Counted from the stretch's first letter, positions 17,961 to 26,537 are shown. The stretch: DNA of 64,000 bases from Parabacteroides sp. (GCA_017937385.1 JAGBDR010000049.1:61703-125702), one strand, 5' to 3'. The notes: generated by a model not told the origin, from the letters alone. Translations and numbers: made by a program.

Positions 17961-18710
17961 TTAAAGAACGGTATAGTGCAAATGTGGCCAGTTTTCAAGT
18001 ATATCATCCTTACGATCATCCTCTACTATTAGAAAATCTATCTCTGAAAGAGATGCGAACCGGTAATGATGTGCAGTATTCAACTTATTGGAGGTCACGA
18101 TTGCAACCCTGTTTCCACCTTGTTCTATGAAACTGCGTTTAATTATCGCTTCCTCTTGTATTGTGGTCATCAAGCCTTTCTCAGGATGTATATCGCTTAC
18201 GCCCACTATTGTCCAATCGGGAAAGATATTTTCCAATGCCCTGTAAGTCATTATGCCAGCCGTTACCTGCGATGAACCGATAATCGTTCCTCCAAGCATC
18301 GTCACATCAATGTTATGTTTCGATACAAGTTCGGTTGCAATCGGCAGGCTATTGGTTATTACAGTGTAATGTTTATCGAGAGGGAGTGCCCTGGCAAGTT
18401 CAAGATTTGTGGTACCGCCATCTATAAGTATCACATCGTCATTCTTGATCAGAGGAATAATCTTGCCCACAAGCTGACGCTTCATCTCAATATCTGTGTT
18501 CAGCCTCTCTGTAAACTCGATGGATATTCCTGATCGGGCAATAGCACCTCCATGAACTTTTGTCAACAATCCTCTCTGTTCAAGTTCGACAATATCACGC
18601 CGAATTGTATCATCGCTCACTTCGAATTCAGCACTGAGTGTTGTCACGTATATTCTACTATCGCGGGAAATACGTTCAAGGATTTTATTCAGTCTTTCTT
18701 CTTTCAGCAT
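17961..18710 (-). CDS. DeoR/GlpR-family transcriptional regulator
   Basis: 249 residues, normal family length. The N-terminal winged helix-turn-helix contains the family signature (VTTLSAEFEVSDDTIRRDIVELEQRG, read in parts) and LTKVHGGAI at residues about 48-56. The C-terminal sugar-phosphate sensor domain carries IDGGTTNLELARALP and VGVSDIHPEKGLMT. Such proteins repress sugar catabolism genes and are released by a phosphorylated sugar. It is divergent from the truncated HAD phosphatase at 18937, whose intact form was plausibly its target. The 226-base spacer holds an inverted GCGGTTTT/AAAACCGC pair (18800-18862), a possible operator. Confidence 0.92.
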   Translation of the reverse strand: MLKEERLNKILERISRDSRIYVTTLSAEFEVSDDTIRRDIVELEQRGLLTKVHGGAIARSGISIEFTERLNTDIEMKRQLVGKIIPLIKNDDVILIDGGTTNLELARALPLDKHYTVITNSLPIATELVSKHNIDVTMLGGTIIGSSQVTAGIMTYRALENIFPDWTIVGVSDIHPEKGLMTTIQEEAIIKRSFIEQGGNRVAIVTSNKLNTAHHYRFASLSEIDFLIVEDDRKDDILENWPHLHYTVL

Positions 18711-18936
18711 AAAACAGCATTATAAACTTGCATAATTCCGTAAACGTATATACTTTTGAGAGAAAAAGCAAAGTTTTTAGAGAGAAATTTTCACATAATG
18801 CGGTTTTTTGCAATATTCGACAAGATTATTCCTCAAAGCCGTAGTTGTAAAAATAAAACCGCAACCTGAAAAATAGAAGCAAATAATGGTTCGGTTTAAT
18901 ACTCGCTTTTATGACATTCGGATTAAAGTTAAATAA

Positions 18937-19425
18937 ATGAAAGCACTATTTTTTGATGTGGATGGCACTTTGGTTGATATCAAGACGCATCGGGTTCCTG
19001 AATCGACACAGATTGCGCTCCGAGAAGCCCAAAAGAACAGAAACAAAATTTTTATCGCCACCGGAAGATCCCACACCATTCTCGACTTGCCAGGACTTCC
19101 GAACGACCTGATTGATGGATATGTAACACTGAACGGCGCGGTATGTCTGGCTGGAGGCACAACTGTCAGGCTCACCAAAATACCTTCAGATGCAGTAAAA
19201 ACACTTTCGGGAATATGTATCCAAAAGAATTATACCTGCCTGTTCGTGACTATGGACGGCATGATAGTAGCAAACCCGGATGAAAAGTTCAGAACCGGCT
19301 TTCAGGAATATTTCAATCTCGGTCCAATTCCCGTCACAGGCTTTGAGGCGATGTTGCATCAAGACATTTACCAAATGACAGTTTTCTTTACCGAAGAGGT
19401 TGAGAAGGAACTGTCAAAAATATGA
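18937..19425 (+). pseudogene. Truncated Cof-type HAD phosphatase (C-terminal third missing)
   Basis: 162 residues matching the first part of Cof/YidA-type sugar phosphatases. Motif I DVDGTLVD, motif II IATGRS and the cap domain through QMTVFFTEEVEKELSK are present. The full-length paralogue at 55194-55973 (259 residues) aligns throughout and continues for about 90 residues with the motif III Lys and motif IV GDGGND. Here the frame ends at 19425 and the thi4 terminator follows at once. Without motifs III and IV a normal phosphatase is not expected. Probably a remnant cut by deletion. Intact function is unlikely, but the fragment may still be expressed. Confidence 0.8.
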
Positions 19426-19447
19426 TTGTTCCAAAAAGAACCCAACA

Positions 19448-19505
19448 AAAAAGGGCCGTGCCGCAAGCGCCTCATTTACGCGCCTGGCACAGCCCCTTCC
19501 CTATT
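19448..19505 (-). terminator. Terminator of the thi4 gene
   Basis: On the minus strand, GGGGCTGTGCC pairs with GGCACGGCCC around a GC-rich inner stem (GGCGCGTAAATGAGGCGC), followed by a run of six T. Stops just past the 3' end of the HAD remnant. Confidence 0.8.
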
Positions 19506-19519
19506 CTGAGCGTTGCTCC

Positions 19520-20290
19520 TTATTTATCCAGCTTGGCACAAATCAGTTCGGCCGCTTTTTTACCGCTCATCAACATACCGCCGAAGATCGGTCCCATGCG
19601 GAAGCTGCCGCTCACACCGTTGGCGGCCATACCGGAAACGAACAATCCCGGATAGATTTCCTTCGTGTTTTCGACGGTTGTCGATTCGCCTAACTCGACG
19701 TTCAACGAACGTTCGCCGATCACGCCTCCCGTCGGAGTATTCAACTTGATATCGTTCTTGCGAGCCACCACGCGGGCGATTTCGCAATCATGGCCGGTTC
19801 CTTCCAGGACCGCTTTTGACATGATTGTCAGCGGATCCACGTGCATGCCTTCGCGAATGACCGGAGCCCAGTTGACCACCACGCCGGCTACGGCATCGTT
19901 ATGGAACACGACATCTTCTACGGAGTAACAGTTGAAGATAGTCGCACCGGCTTTCGTCGCGCTATAAATCAAAGCCGAAGTCGTATGTACGGAATCCATG
20001 ATATACGTACCGTTTCCGGCATCCTTGTAGTTTACACCCAACTCGCGCACGATCGGCATAGCCTCTTCCTGAACCACGATATCGTTGAACATCATGGCGC
20101 CGCCCCACATACCTCCACCGGGAGCCAGCTTACGGTCGAACAAAGCCACCTTTTTTCCGGCCTTTGCCAGATAATAAGCGGCAACGATACCCGAAGGACC
20201 ACCACCGACAATGGCGACATCAATAGACAAATTGCTCTTTAACTTCGCAAAGTAAGAGTCGATAATTCCTGTTGAAACAATCTGTTCCAT
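19520..20290 (-). CDS. thi4: Thi4-type thiazole synthase, sulfide-dependent (His variant)
   Basis: 256 residues. The N-terminal dinucleotide fold has VAIVGGGPSGIVAAYYLA (residues 25-42) and the acidic strand FDRK. GGGMWGGAMMFN and the C-terminal MAANGVSGSFRMGPIFGGMLMSGKKAAE are hallmark Thi4 segments. At the position of the sulfur-donating Cys of yeast Thi4 (QTCMDPN) the protein has MHVDPLT, with His150. By analogy with archaeal enzymes it should be a true catalyst using free sulfide, NAD and glycine to make ADP-thiazole. The upstream TPP riboswitch confirms a thiamine role. Monocistronic, with its own promoter and terminator. Confidence 0.93.
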   Translation of the reverse strand: MEQIVSTGIIDSYFAKLKSNLSIDVAIVGGGPSGIVAAYYLAKAGKKVALFDRKLAPGGGMWGGAMMFNDIVVQEEAMPIVRELGVNYKDAGNGTYIMDSVHTTSALIYSATKAGATIFNCYSVEDVVFHNDAVAGVVVNWAPVIREGMHVDPLTIMSKAVLEGTGHDCEIARVVARKNDIKLNTPTGGVIGERSLNVELGESTTVENTKEIYPGLFVSGMAANGVSGSFRMGPIFGGMLMSGKKAAELICAKLDK

Positions 20291-20364
20291 TACAAATAAT
20301 AATTAGAGTTTAAACATCGGGAAGCACATAGAGGTAACGCTCCCCTTTATTTAGTCATTCTACC

Positions 20365-20436
20365 TTTTCCCTTCACGGCGTTATCCGGCAGGTTCAATGG
20401 GTATGATCTCAGCCTGTACAAGTAAGGCACCCCTAT
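20365..20436 (-). promoter_or_regulatory. TPP riboswitch (THI element) in the thi4 leader
   Basis: On the minus strand the conserved parts occur in order: GGGGTGCC, GGCTGAGATCATACCC, GAACCTG, CCGGATAACGCCG, AAGGGA. These are the P2/P3 pyrimidine sensor and P4/P5 pyrophosphate sensor of the TPP aptamer. It begins a few bases after the expected transcription start and ends about 75 bases before the thi4 ATG. Binding of thiamine pyrophosphate should lower thi4 expression. Confidence 0.95.
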
Positions 20437-20448
20437 GATAGATCGGCG

Positions 20449-20456
20449 CAAAGATA
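20449..20456 (-). promoter_or_regulatory. -7 box TATCTTTG of thi4
   Basis: Exact TAnnTTTG match placing the transcript start about six bases ahead of the TPP aptamer. Confidence 0.75.
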
Positions 20457-20476
20457 AATAAAGAAAGACAAAAGAG

Positions 20477-20517
20477 CAAAAGAACAAAAAATGAAATCTG
20501 TTTCTTCTGTTCTTTTG
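20477..20517 (-). terminator. Possible terminator of the cytidylate-kinase-like gene
   Basis: Inverted repeat CAAAAGAAC / GTTCTTTTG just beyond the kinase stop, with an AT-rich loop. No clean U-run follows, so the role is uncertain. Confidence 0.4.
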
Positions 20518-20529
20518 TCGATAAAACAA

Positions 20530-21171
20530 TTATCCGAAATGCGGTGGACGCCTGTTCATTTTCCGTTCCACAAAATTCTTTATGAACGCGACCGTTTCGT
20601 CTATTCCCAACACGGAGACATCGATGGAAAAGTTGTAGGTGGATGCAACGCCCCATTCCTTGTTCGTATAATAATTATAGTAGGCTGCACGCGACTTGTC
20701 GGTCTTCTGCATCAACTCCTCCGCCTGTTCGACCGTCAGGCCCTGGCTTTCGATGATCCGCTGGATGCGGTTCTCTTTGTTGTTGTGGATGAAGAAGCTC
20801 AGGCAGTCGGGATCGTCGCGCAGAATATAGTCGGCACATCGCCCGACAATCACACACGAATTCTTTTCCGCCAAATTGCGAATCGTATCGCTCTGATACA
20901 GGAACAAACGGTCGTTAGACAACACATCGGCATAGGGCGGGAACAGCCCCATATAGGAATAGCCCATCGTAAAGGCGTAGGCCAATCCGCTGGAAGCCCT
21001 TTCGTCCGCTTTCTCGAAAAACTCCTCGCTCAGCCCGCTTTCCTTTGCGGCAAGCGCCATCAGCTCCTTGTCGTAATAACCGATTCCCAACTCCTTTGCC
21101 AGCTTCTGCCCGATCTCGCGACCACCGCTACCGAACTGCCGGCCGATGGTCAATATGATTTTATTGTCCAT
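20530..21171 (-). CDS. Cytidylate kinase-like family protein
   Basis: 213 residues from MDNKIILTIGRQFGSGG at 21171; the upstream ATG at 21195 adds only eight residues. The P-loop variant GRQFGSGGREIG (about residues 10-21), YYDKELM and VIVGRCADYILRDD are typical of the cytidylate-kinase-like group (pfam13189) that Bacteroidetes and Firmicutes carry beside true cmk. Probably a nucleoside-monophosphate kinase fold; substrate unproven. It follows the MNT gene by 36 bases in the same direction and probably shares its promoter at 21527. Confidence 0.85.
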   Translation of the reverse strand: MDNKIILTIGRQFGSGGREIGQKLAKELGIGYYDKELMALAAKESGLSEEFFEKADERASSGLAYAFTMGYSYMGLFPPYADVLSNDRLFLYQSDTIRNLAEKNSCVIVGRCADYILRDDPDCLSFFIHNNKENRIQRIIESQGLTVEQAEELMQKTDKSRAAYYNYYTNKEWGVASTYNFSIDVSVLGIDETVAFIKNFVERKMNRRPPHFG

Positions 21172-21207
21172 AATAACTACTAATTCTATTTTCAAAATAC
21201 TTCTTCT

Positions 21208-21501
21208 TTACACATAAATTCCGTCCCTTTCTATATTTCTTTTCAGTAAAGCATTCATATTATCGCGCAAACGGACAATATCAATTTTACAATTCAACAA
21301 TTCCTCCAGTTCATATTTAATGTTCAAAAGCAAAAAGCCATCCGGCTCTTTCATTTCCACACAAACATCCAAGTCGCTATCGCCTTTATGTTCATTGCGG
21401 GAAACAGAACCGAATATGCCTAAACGAACAATACCATATCGCTCTGCCACACGCTGTTTATAACAGCGAAGTAATTCAAAATATTCAGCTTTTGTCCTCA
21501 T
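21208..21501 (-). CDS. MNT-type nucleotidyltransferase domain protein (no HEPN partner)
   Basis: 97 residues. The signature GSVSRNEHKGDSDLDV at about 31-46 is the minimal nucleotidyltransferase active site with both metal-binding Asp residues, and a third acidic position falls near DIVRLRD. Such proteins are usually antitoxins that AMPylate a neighbouring HEPN toxin. Here neither neighbour has HEPN features: downstream is a cytidylate-kinase-like gene and upstream a divergent-side MATE pump. Either an orphan or a partner of something unrecognised. A TACCTTTG box lies 26 bases upstream. Confidence 0.85.
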   Translation of the reverse strand: MRTKAEYFELLRCYKQRVAERYGIVRLGIFGSVSRNEHKGDSDLDVCVEMKEPDGFLLLNIKYELEELLNCKIDIVRLRDNMNALLKRNIERDGIYV

Positions 21502-21526
21502 TTTCCATTCGTATCATGTTATGAGA

Positions 21527-21534
21527 CAAAGGTA
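21527..21534 (-). promoter_or_regulatory. -7 box TACCTTTG of the MNT-kinase pair
   Basis: Exact TAnnTTTG match 26 bases before the ATG at 21501, just past the MATE gene stop. Confidence 0.7.
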
Positions 21535-21541
21535 AAAATTT

Positions 21542-22888
21542 TTATTTAGAATGAAACTTCCTGAACTGGTTTATCAAGACGAGAGCCGTGACAATCGTGG
21601 CGGTCGTGTCGGCGATCGGGATGCTGATCCATACGCCGAGCGTCCCAAACCATCCGGGAAGAAGCAACAGGCAAGGGACGAGGAACAACAACTGGCGGGT
21701 AAGCGAAAGGAAGATCGCCTTCTTCGACATCCCGATGGAAAGGAAAAAGTTGGTCGCCACCATCTGGAAACCGACAATCGGGAAGACCGCAAAGACGATA
21801 TGCAAACCATACACCGCCGCATCGATCAGTTCCGGATCGGTCGTAAACAGGCGAACGATCATCGACGGGAACAACTGGCAAAGCAAAAAACCCGTTGTTG
21901 CTACTCCTATCGCCCACTTCATGGTCAACTTCGTCACTTCCGTCACGCGCGAGTATTGGCAGGCGCCGAAGTTATAGCCCGCAATCGGCTGCATCCCCTG
22001 GTTGAAGCCCATGATAATCATGATAAAGAGAAATACCACCCGGTTCACGATCCCGTATGCGCCGATTGCCATATCGCCCCCGTGCGCTTTCAATCCCCGG
22101 TTGATCAGGATCACGATCAGGCAGGCGCAGAGGTTCATCAGGAAAGGTGACATCCCGATGGAGAGAATCCCTTTCACGATCTCGCGCTTCAGCCGATAAA
22201 TGCCTTTCTTGAAATGCAACAACTCTTTCGGACGGGAAAAGTGGACCAACTGGCCGGCCAGCGAGATGGCTTGCGAAATAACGGTAGCCCATGCCGCTCC
22301 CTTGATGCCCCAACCGAATCCGAAGATGAAGAACGGGGTCAGCACACAATTGATTATCACCGATGACAACGTCGCATACATCGCCAACCGAGGAAAACCG
22401 GAAGAGCGCAGCACCGCGTTCAACCCAAGATACATGTGGGTAATCACATTTCCCACCAGGATCACATCCATATAATTGCGGGCATACGAAATCGTGTTCT
22501 CACTCGCCCCGAAGAAGTAGAGGATCGGGTCGAGCAACAACAGGAAGACGCATGTAAAGGCAAGCCCCAGGATGACATTCAACACCAGGACGTTTCCAAG
22601 TACATGATTCGCTCCCTCATACTCTTTCTGCCCCAACTTGACAGATACCAACGTCGAAGCCCCCACTCCGACCAGCGAACCGAAAGCGGCCGCGAGGTTC
22701 ATCAACGGAAAAGTCAGCGCCAGTCCCGAAATAGCCAACGGGCCGACCCCGTGTCCGATAAATATGCTGTCTGCCATGTTGTAGAGCGAAGAGGCTGTCA
22801 TGGCGATAATGGCCGGTATGGCGTACTGTGTCAATAATTTACTGATGCACTCGGTCCCGAGCACCAAAGGAGATTTCTGTTTATTCAT
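21542..22888 (-). CDS. MATE family efflux transporter
   Basis: 448 residues from MNKQKSPLVLG at 22888, the usual MATE length. A longer frame from 22933 would begin upstream of the promoter box. Twelve hydrophobic segments form two repeats of six. Conserved MATE stretches include IPAIIAMTASSLYNMADSIF and GFNQGMQPIAGYNFGA, and the second repeat pattern. Exports cationic drugs or metabolites using Na+ or H+; substrate unknown. Divergent from the msrC-like gene over a 63-base spacer holding two opposed -7 boxes. The box on this strand is so close to the ATG that the mRNA may have almost no leader. Confidence 0.93.
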   Translation of the reverse strand: MNKQKSPLVLGTECISKLLTQYAIPAIIAMTASSLYNMADSIFIGHGVGPLAISGLALTFPLMNLAAAFGSLVGVGASTLVSVKLGQKEYEGANHVLGNVLVLNVILGLAFTCVFLLLLDPILYFFGASENTISYARNYMDVILVGNVITHMYLGLNAVLRSSGFPRLAMYATLSSVIINCVLTPFFIFGFGWGIKGAAWATVISQAISLAGQLVHFSRPKELLHFKKGIYRLKREIVKGILSIGMSPFLMNLCACLIVILINRGLKAHGGDMAIGAYGIVNRVVFLFIMIIMGFNQGMQPIAGYNFGACQYSRVTEVTKLTMKWAIGVATTGFLLCQLFPSMIVRLFTTDPELIDAAVYGLHIVFAVFPIVGFQMVATNFFLSIGMSKKAIFLSLTRQLLFLVPCLLLLPGWFGTLGVWISIPIADTTATIVTALVLINQFRKFHSK

Positions 22889-22892
22889 GCTG

Positions 22893-22900
22893 CAAAGGTA
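22893..22900 (-). promoter_or_regulatory. -7 box TACCTTTG of the MATE gene
   Basis: Exact TAnnTTTG match ending 5 bases from the ATG at 22888, implying a leaderless or nearly leaderless mRNA. Confidence 0.65.
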
Positions 22901-22920
22901 CGGAGAATCCGAAAAAAGAG

Positions 22921-22928
22921 TACTTTTG
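22921..22928 (+). promoter_or_regulatory. -7 box TACTTTTG of the methionine sulfoxide reductase gene
   Basis: Exact TAnnTTTG match 24 bases before the ATG at 22952; back to back with the MATE promoter. Confidence 0.7.
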
Positions 22929-22951
22929 TCCACTCATAAAGTTCAAAAAAA

Positions 22952-23425
22952 ATGGCAGAAAATCTAATCATCAACGGTGGAAACAAACAGGAGCGGTATG
23001 AAACTTTGCTCCCTCAATTGCAGGCGCTGACCGCTGGAGAAACAGACGCCGTCGCGAATATGGCGAATGTCGCCGCCGCCCTGAAACAGACGTTCGGTTT
23101 CTTTTGGGTAGGCTTCTACGTCGTAAAAGAAGAGACGCTCGTGCTCGCCCCGTTCCAGGGCCCGCTTGCCTGCACGCGCATCCGGTATGGGAAAGGGGTA
23201 TGCGGGACGGCTTGGAAAGAGGCGCGGACGATCGTCGTCCCGGACGTGGAACAGTTTCCGGGACATATCGCCTGCAGCTCGGATTCGCGGTCGGAAATTG
23301 TCGTGCCCATCCTCAGAAAAGGTACGGTAGTCGCCGTCCTGGACATAGACAGCGACCACCTGAATGCATTCGATGAAACGGATGCGGAATATCTGGAAAA
23401 GCTCTGCGCCGGTTTGCCGATTTAG
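22952..23425 (+). CDS. msrC: Free methionine-(R)-sulfoxide reductase (GAF domain)
   Basis: 157 residues, a single GAF domain. The family signature is complete: GPLACTRIRYGKGVCG with Cys74 and Cys84, and FPGHIACSSDSRSEIVVP with Cys108. These correspond to the three redox cysteines (84, 94, 118) of the E. coli enzyme. Reduces free methionine-(R)-sulfoxide in the cytoplasm using thioredoxin. Own promoter; divergent from the MATE pump. Confidence 0.95.
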   Translation: MAENLIINGGNKQERYETLLPQLQALTAGETDAVANMANVAAALKQTFGFFWVGFYVVKEETLVLAPFQGPLACTRIRYGKGVCGTAWKEARTIVVPDVEQFPGHIACSSDSRSEIVVPILRKGTVVAVLDIDSDHLNAFDETDAEYLEKLCAGLPI

Positions 23426-23599
23426 AGAGCAATCCTTTTTATCGCTCTCTTTCCGTCGACAAACCTGCATCGCGTTTATAGAACCGCCCGGACCACCGCC
23501 TCCCGGCATATAGGCTACAGTTCATGGAATTCCTGCGATTGCATTCTCAAAAAGAAGCGGGAAGAAAAACCCGTTGTTTCTATTTTCTAAAATAAAAAC

Positions 23600-23607
23600 T
23601 ATCTTTG
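23600..23607 (+). promoter_or_regulatory. -7 box TATCTTTG of the double-GNAT gene
   Basis: Exact TAnnTTTG match. Transcription would start near 23614, which rules out the in-frame ATG at 23574 and supports the ATG at 23637. Confidence 0.7.
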
Positions 23608-23636
23608 GGGATTCATTTCAACAAATTCGAAAACAA

Positions 23637-24725
23637 ATGACAACCTCAAGTATATCCGACACATTCCGAAAAGCAGAAGAAGCAGATATCGAACGAATCT
23701 GGCAAATCATCGAACAGGCAAAAGCCCAAATGCAACGCCTTGGAAGCCGGCAATGGGACGAGAACTACCCGGCTTTCGAACATATCTGCCAGGACATACT
23801 GAGCGGAAACGGCTACGTCATGTGCCGGGAAGGCCGAGTTATTGCATACGGAGTCATTTCGTTCGACGGAGAACCGGTCTATAAAGATATAGAGGGCAAA
23901 TGGTCAAACGACCTGCCGTACGTCATCGTCCACCGTCTGGCCATTGCCGAAGAGATGAAGCGGCAAGGCATGGCCAAACAGTTCATGTTGCAGGCCGAAG
24001 AGGTGAGCCGCCAGAAAGGTATCTACAATTTCCGCGTGGACACAAAATATGACAACGCTTATATGCTGCGCCTAATCGACACATTGGGATTCAAATACTG
24101 TGGCGAAGTGTATTACCGGAACCACAGTGCAAGGAAAGCATTCGAAAAAGCGATCCGCCCCCACTCCTATTCCATCGGCATCTCCGATTATACAATCCGG
24201 GAGGCGATTTTAGAGGATGCCGCCCCGATTTTCGAAGCTATCGATCAGAACCGGGAAAACCTGCGGATCTGGCTGCCTTTCGTAGACGGACTTAACAGTG
24301 TCGCAGACGAAAAAGGATTCCTGCAATCCGTATTGACTGTACCATACGAACAACGCGATCCGGTCTATGTTTTGGAACACGGAGATGCAATCTGTGGGCT
24401 GGCCGGTTTCCATTTTTCCGATGCTCCCAACCATCGTACAGAAATCGGTTACTGGCTGCTTCCCGCTTACCGGGGGAAAGGAATCGTCACGAACGCAGTC
24501 CGTCATCTCTGCCAATGGGCTGTCCGTGAGCGGGACATAAACCGTATCCAAATCCGCTGTGCCGTCGGCAATGTTCCGAGCAATGCCATTCCTCAACGCT
24601 TAGGATTCACATTAGAAGGCACGGAGCGGGAAGGTGAATTGCTGGTTTCCGGTGAATATGTAGATTGCAACGTATACAGTATATTAAAGAAAGAGATCGA
24701 ACAATGGAACAAGAAATCCAATTAA
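23637..24725 (+). CDS. Tandem GNAT N-acetyltransferase (two fused domains)
   Basis: 362 residues from the ATG at 23637. The N-terminal GNAT domain (about 10-165) has VIVHRLAIAEEMKRQGMAKQFM, the acetyl-CoA pyrophosphate loop region. A short linker leads to a second, RimJ/RimL-type domain (about 185-350) with EIGYWLLPAYRGKGIVTNAVRHL and NVPSNAIPQRLGF. Both CoA-binding loops look intact. Substrates unknown; the second half resembles ribosomal-protein or small-molecule acetyltransferases. Overlaps the following AlaX-like gene by 22 bases, so the two are co-translated. Confidence 0.88.
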   Translation: MTTSSISDTFRKAEEADIERIWQIIEQAKAQMQRLGSRQWDENYPAFEHICQDILSGNGYVMCREGRVIAYGVISFDGEPVYKDIEGKWSNDLPYVIVHRLAIAEEMKRQGMAKQFMLQAEEVSRQKGIYNFRVDTKYDNAYMLRLIDTLGFKYCGEVYYRNHSARKAFEKAIRPHSYSIGISDYTIREAILEDAAPIFEAIDQNRENLRIWLPFVDGLNSVADEKGFLQSVLTVPYEQRDPVYVLEHGDAICGLAGFHFSDAPNHRTEIGYWLLPAYRGKGIVTNAVRHLCQWAVRERDINRIQIRCAVGNVPSNAIPQRLGFTLEGTEREGELLVSGEYVDCNVYSILKKEIEQWNKKSN

Positions 24726-25168
24726 ACGAGCACAACAAACAGGAATATCCACCCATGCACACGGCAGAACATATCCTGAACCAGACAATGGTCCGGATGT
24801 TCGGTTGTCCGCGTTCAAGGAATGCACATATAGAACGGAAAAAGAGCAAATGTGACTATGAGCTGCCGGAAGAACCGACAGCCGAAAAGATGGCAGAAGT
24901 AGAACGCCGGATCAATGAAGTGATCGACCGGCATCTACCCGTTACAATTGAATTCATGCCGAAAGCGAAAGCCGGAGAGATCGTCGATCTCAGCAAATTG
25001 CCGAAAGATGCAAGCGAAACGCTGCGTATTGTCCGCATCGGCGACTATGACGCTTGTGCATGTATCGGAGCACATGTCAACAACACATCCGAAATCGGGC
25101 ACTTCAAAATGCTGACCTACGACTATTCCGACGGACGGCTACGCCTGCGTTTCAAATTAACAGAATGA
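24704..25168 (+). CDS. AlaX-like tRNA-editing (threonyl/alanyl-tRNA synthetase SAD) domain protein
   Basis: 154 residues from the ATG at 24704 inside the end of the GNAT gene; an earlier ATG at 24665 would overlap more. The zinc-site motifs of the editing domain are present: HTAEH (about residues 19-23) and CACIGAH about 100 residues on, followed by NNTSEIG. This is the stand-alone second-additional-domain fold of AlaX proteins, which deacylate mischarged tRNA. It lacks the N-terminal glycine-rich domain of longer AlaX, so its exact substrate is uncertain. Confidence 0.85.
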   Translation: MEQEIQLNEHNKQEYPPMHTAEHILNQTMVRMFGCPRSRNAHIERKKSKCDYELPEEPTAEKMAEVERRINEVIDRHLPVTIEFMPKAKAGEIVDLSKLPKDASETLRIVRIGDYDACACIGAHVNNTSEIGHFKMLTYDYSDGRLRLRFKLTE

Positions 25169-25210
25169 TAAATTTATAGCACTTGAAACAACGAAATAGA
25201 ATATTTTTAG

Positions 25211-25218
25211 TAAGTTTG
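25211..25218 (+). promoter_or_regulatory. -7 box TAAGTTTG of pgk
   Basis: Exact TAnnTTTG match 47 bases before the pgk ATG. Confidence 0.65.
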
Positions 25219-25265
25219 CGTCCGCTAAACATGATATTTTAATACAGAACTTAAATATAAGAGTT

Positions 25266-26537
25266 ATGCAATCAATTGACAAATTCAATTTTGCCGGTAA
25301 AAAGGCATTTGTAAGAGTTGACTTTAATGTCCCTCTGGACGAAAATTTCAACATCACAGACGACACTCGTATCCGTGCCGCTCTTCCTACTTTGAAAAAA
25401 ATTTTGGCTGACGGTGGTAGCGTAATCATCGGTTCTCATCTGGGACGTCCGAAAGGCGTTACTGACAAATATTCACTGAAACACATCCTGAAACACGTTT
25501 CCGAACTATTGGGTGTGGATGTTCAGTTCGCTAACGACTGCATCGGCGAAGAAGCCGGCGTGAAGGCTGCCGCTCTGCAACCGGGTGAAGCTTTGTTGCT
25601 TGAAAACCTCCGTTTTTATGCAGAAGAAGAAGGCAAGCCGAGAGGTTTGGCTGAAGATGCTACAGACGAAGAAAAGAAAGCTGCCAAGAAAGCGGTAAAA
25701 GAAAGCCAGAAAGAATTTGTAAAGAGATTGGCTTCTTACGCAGACTGCTATGTAAACGACGCTTTCGGTACGGCTCACCGTGCTCACGCATCCACGGCTT
25801 TGATTGCTGATTACTTTGATGCCGACCACAAAATGTTCGGTTACTTGATGGAAAAGGAAGTCAAAGCTGTCGACAAAGTAATGAGCGACATCGTTCGTCC
25901 GTTCACTGCAATCATGGGCGGTTCTAAGGTTTCTTCCAAGATTGAAATCATCGAAAACCTGTTGAACAAAGTGGACAACCTGATCGTAACAGGCGGTATG
26001 ACCTACACGTTCACAAAGGCAATGGGCGGTAAGATCGGTAAATCAATCTGCGAAGATGACAAATTGGATCTGGCTCTCGACCTGATGAAGAAAGCAAAAG
26101 AAAAAGGTGTAAACCTGGTATTGGCTGTTGATGCCAAGATCGCTGACGACTTCAGCAACGACGCCAAGAGCGACTACGCCAACGTAAACGAAATTCCTGA
26201 CGGTTGGGAAGGTCTTGACATCGGTCCGAAGACAATGGAAATCTACGCTGACGTCATCAAAGGATCCAAGACTATCCTTTGGAACGGTCCGACAGGCGTA
26301 TTCGAATTTGACAACTACACAGCCGGTTCACGTGCAGTAGGCGAAGCTATCGCCGAAGCAACTCAAAACGGTGCTTTCTCACTTGTAGGTGGTGGTGACT
26401 CTGTGGCTTGTGTGAACAAGTTCGGCCTGGCCAGCAAAGTATCTTACGTTTCTACAGGCGGTGGTGCTCTGTTGGAAGCTATCGAAGGCAAAGTTCTTCC
26501 GGGTATCGCAGCCGTTAAGGGCGAAGCCTACAAATAA
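25266..26537 (+). CDS. pgk: Phosphoglycerate kinase
   Basis: 423 residues. Family landmarks: [14 protein letters not shown] near the N-terminus, [53 protein letters not shown], and the C-terminal nucleotide site [10 protein letters not shown] and [16 protein letters not shown]. An insert rich in Glu and Lys (about 120-150) is common in Bacteroidetes. Makes ATP in glycolysis by transfer from 1,3-bisphosphoglycerate. Codon use is more T/A-ending than in the neighbours, as expected for a highly expressed gene. Own promoter and a hairpin terminator; single-gene unit. Confidence 0.98.
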   Translation: MQSIDKFNFAGKKAFVRVDFNVPLDENFNITDDTRIRAALPTLKKILADGGSVIIGSHLGRPKGVTDKYSLKHILKHVSELLGVDVQFANDCIGEEAGVKAAALQPGEALLLENLRFYAEEEGKPRGLAEDATDEEKKAAKKAVKESQKEFVKRLASYADCYVNDAFGTAHRAHASTALIADYFDADHKMFGYLMEKEVKAVDKVMSDIVRPFTAIMGGSKVSSKIEIIENLLNKVDNLIVTGGMTYTFTKAMGGKIGKSICEDDKLDLALDLMKKAKEKGVNLVLAVDAKIADDFSNDAKSDYANVNEIPDGWEGLDIGPKTMEIYADVIKGSKTILWNGPTGVFEFDNYTAGSRAVGEAIAEATQNGAFSLVGGGDSVACVNKFGLASKVSYVSTGGGALLEAIEGKVLPGIAAVKGEAYK

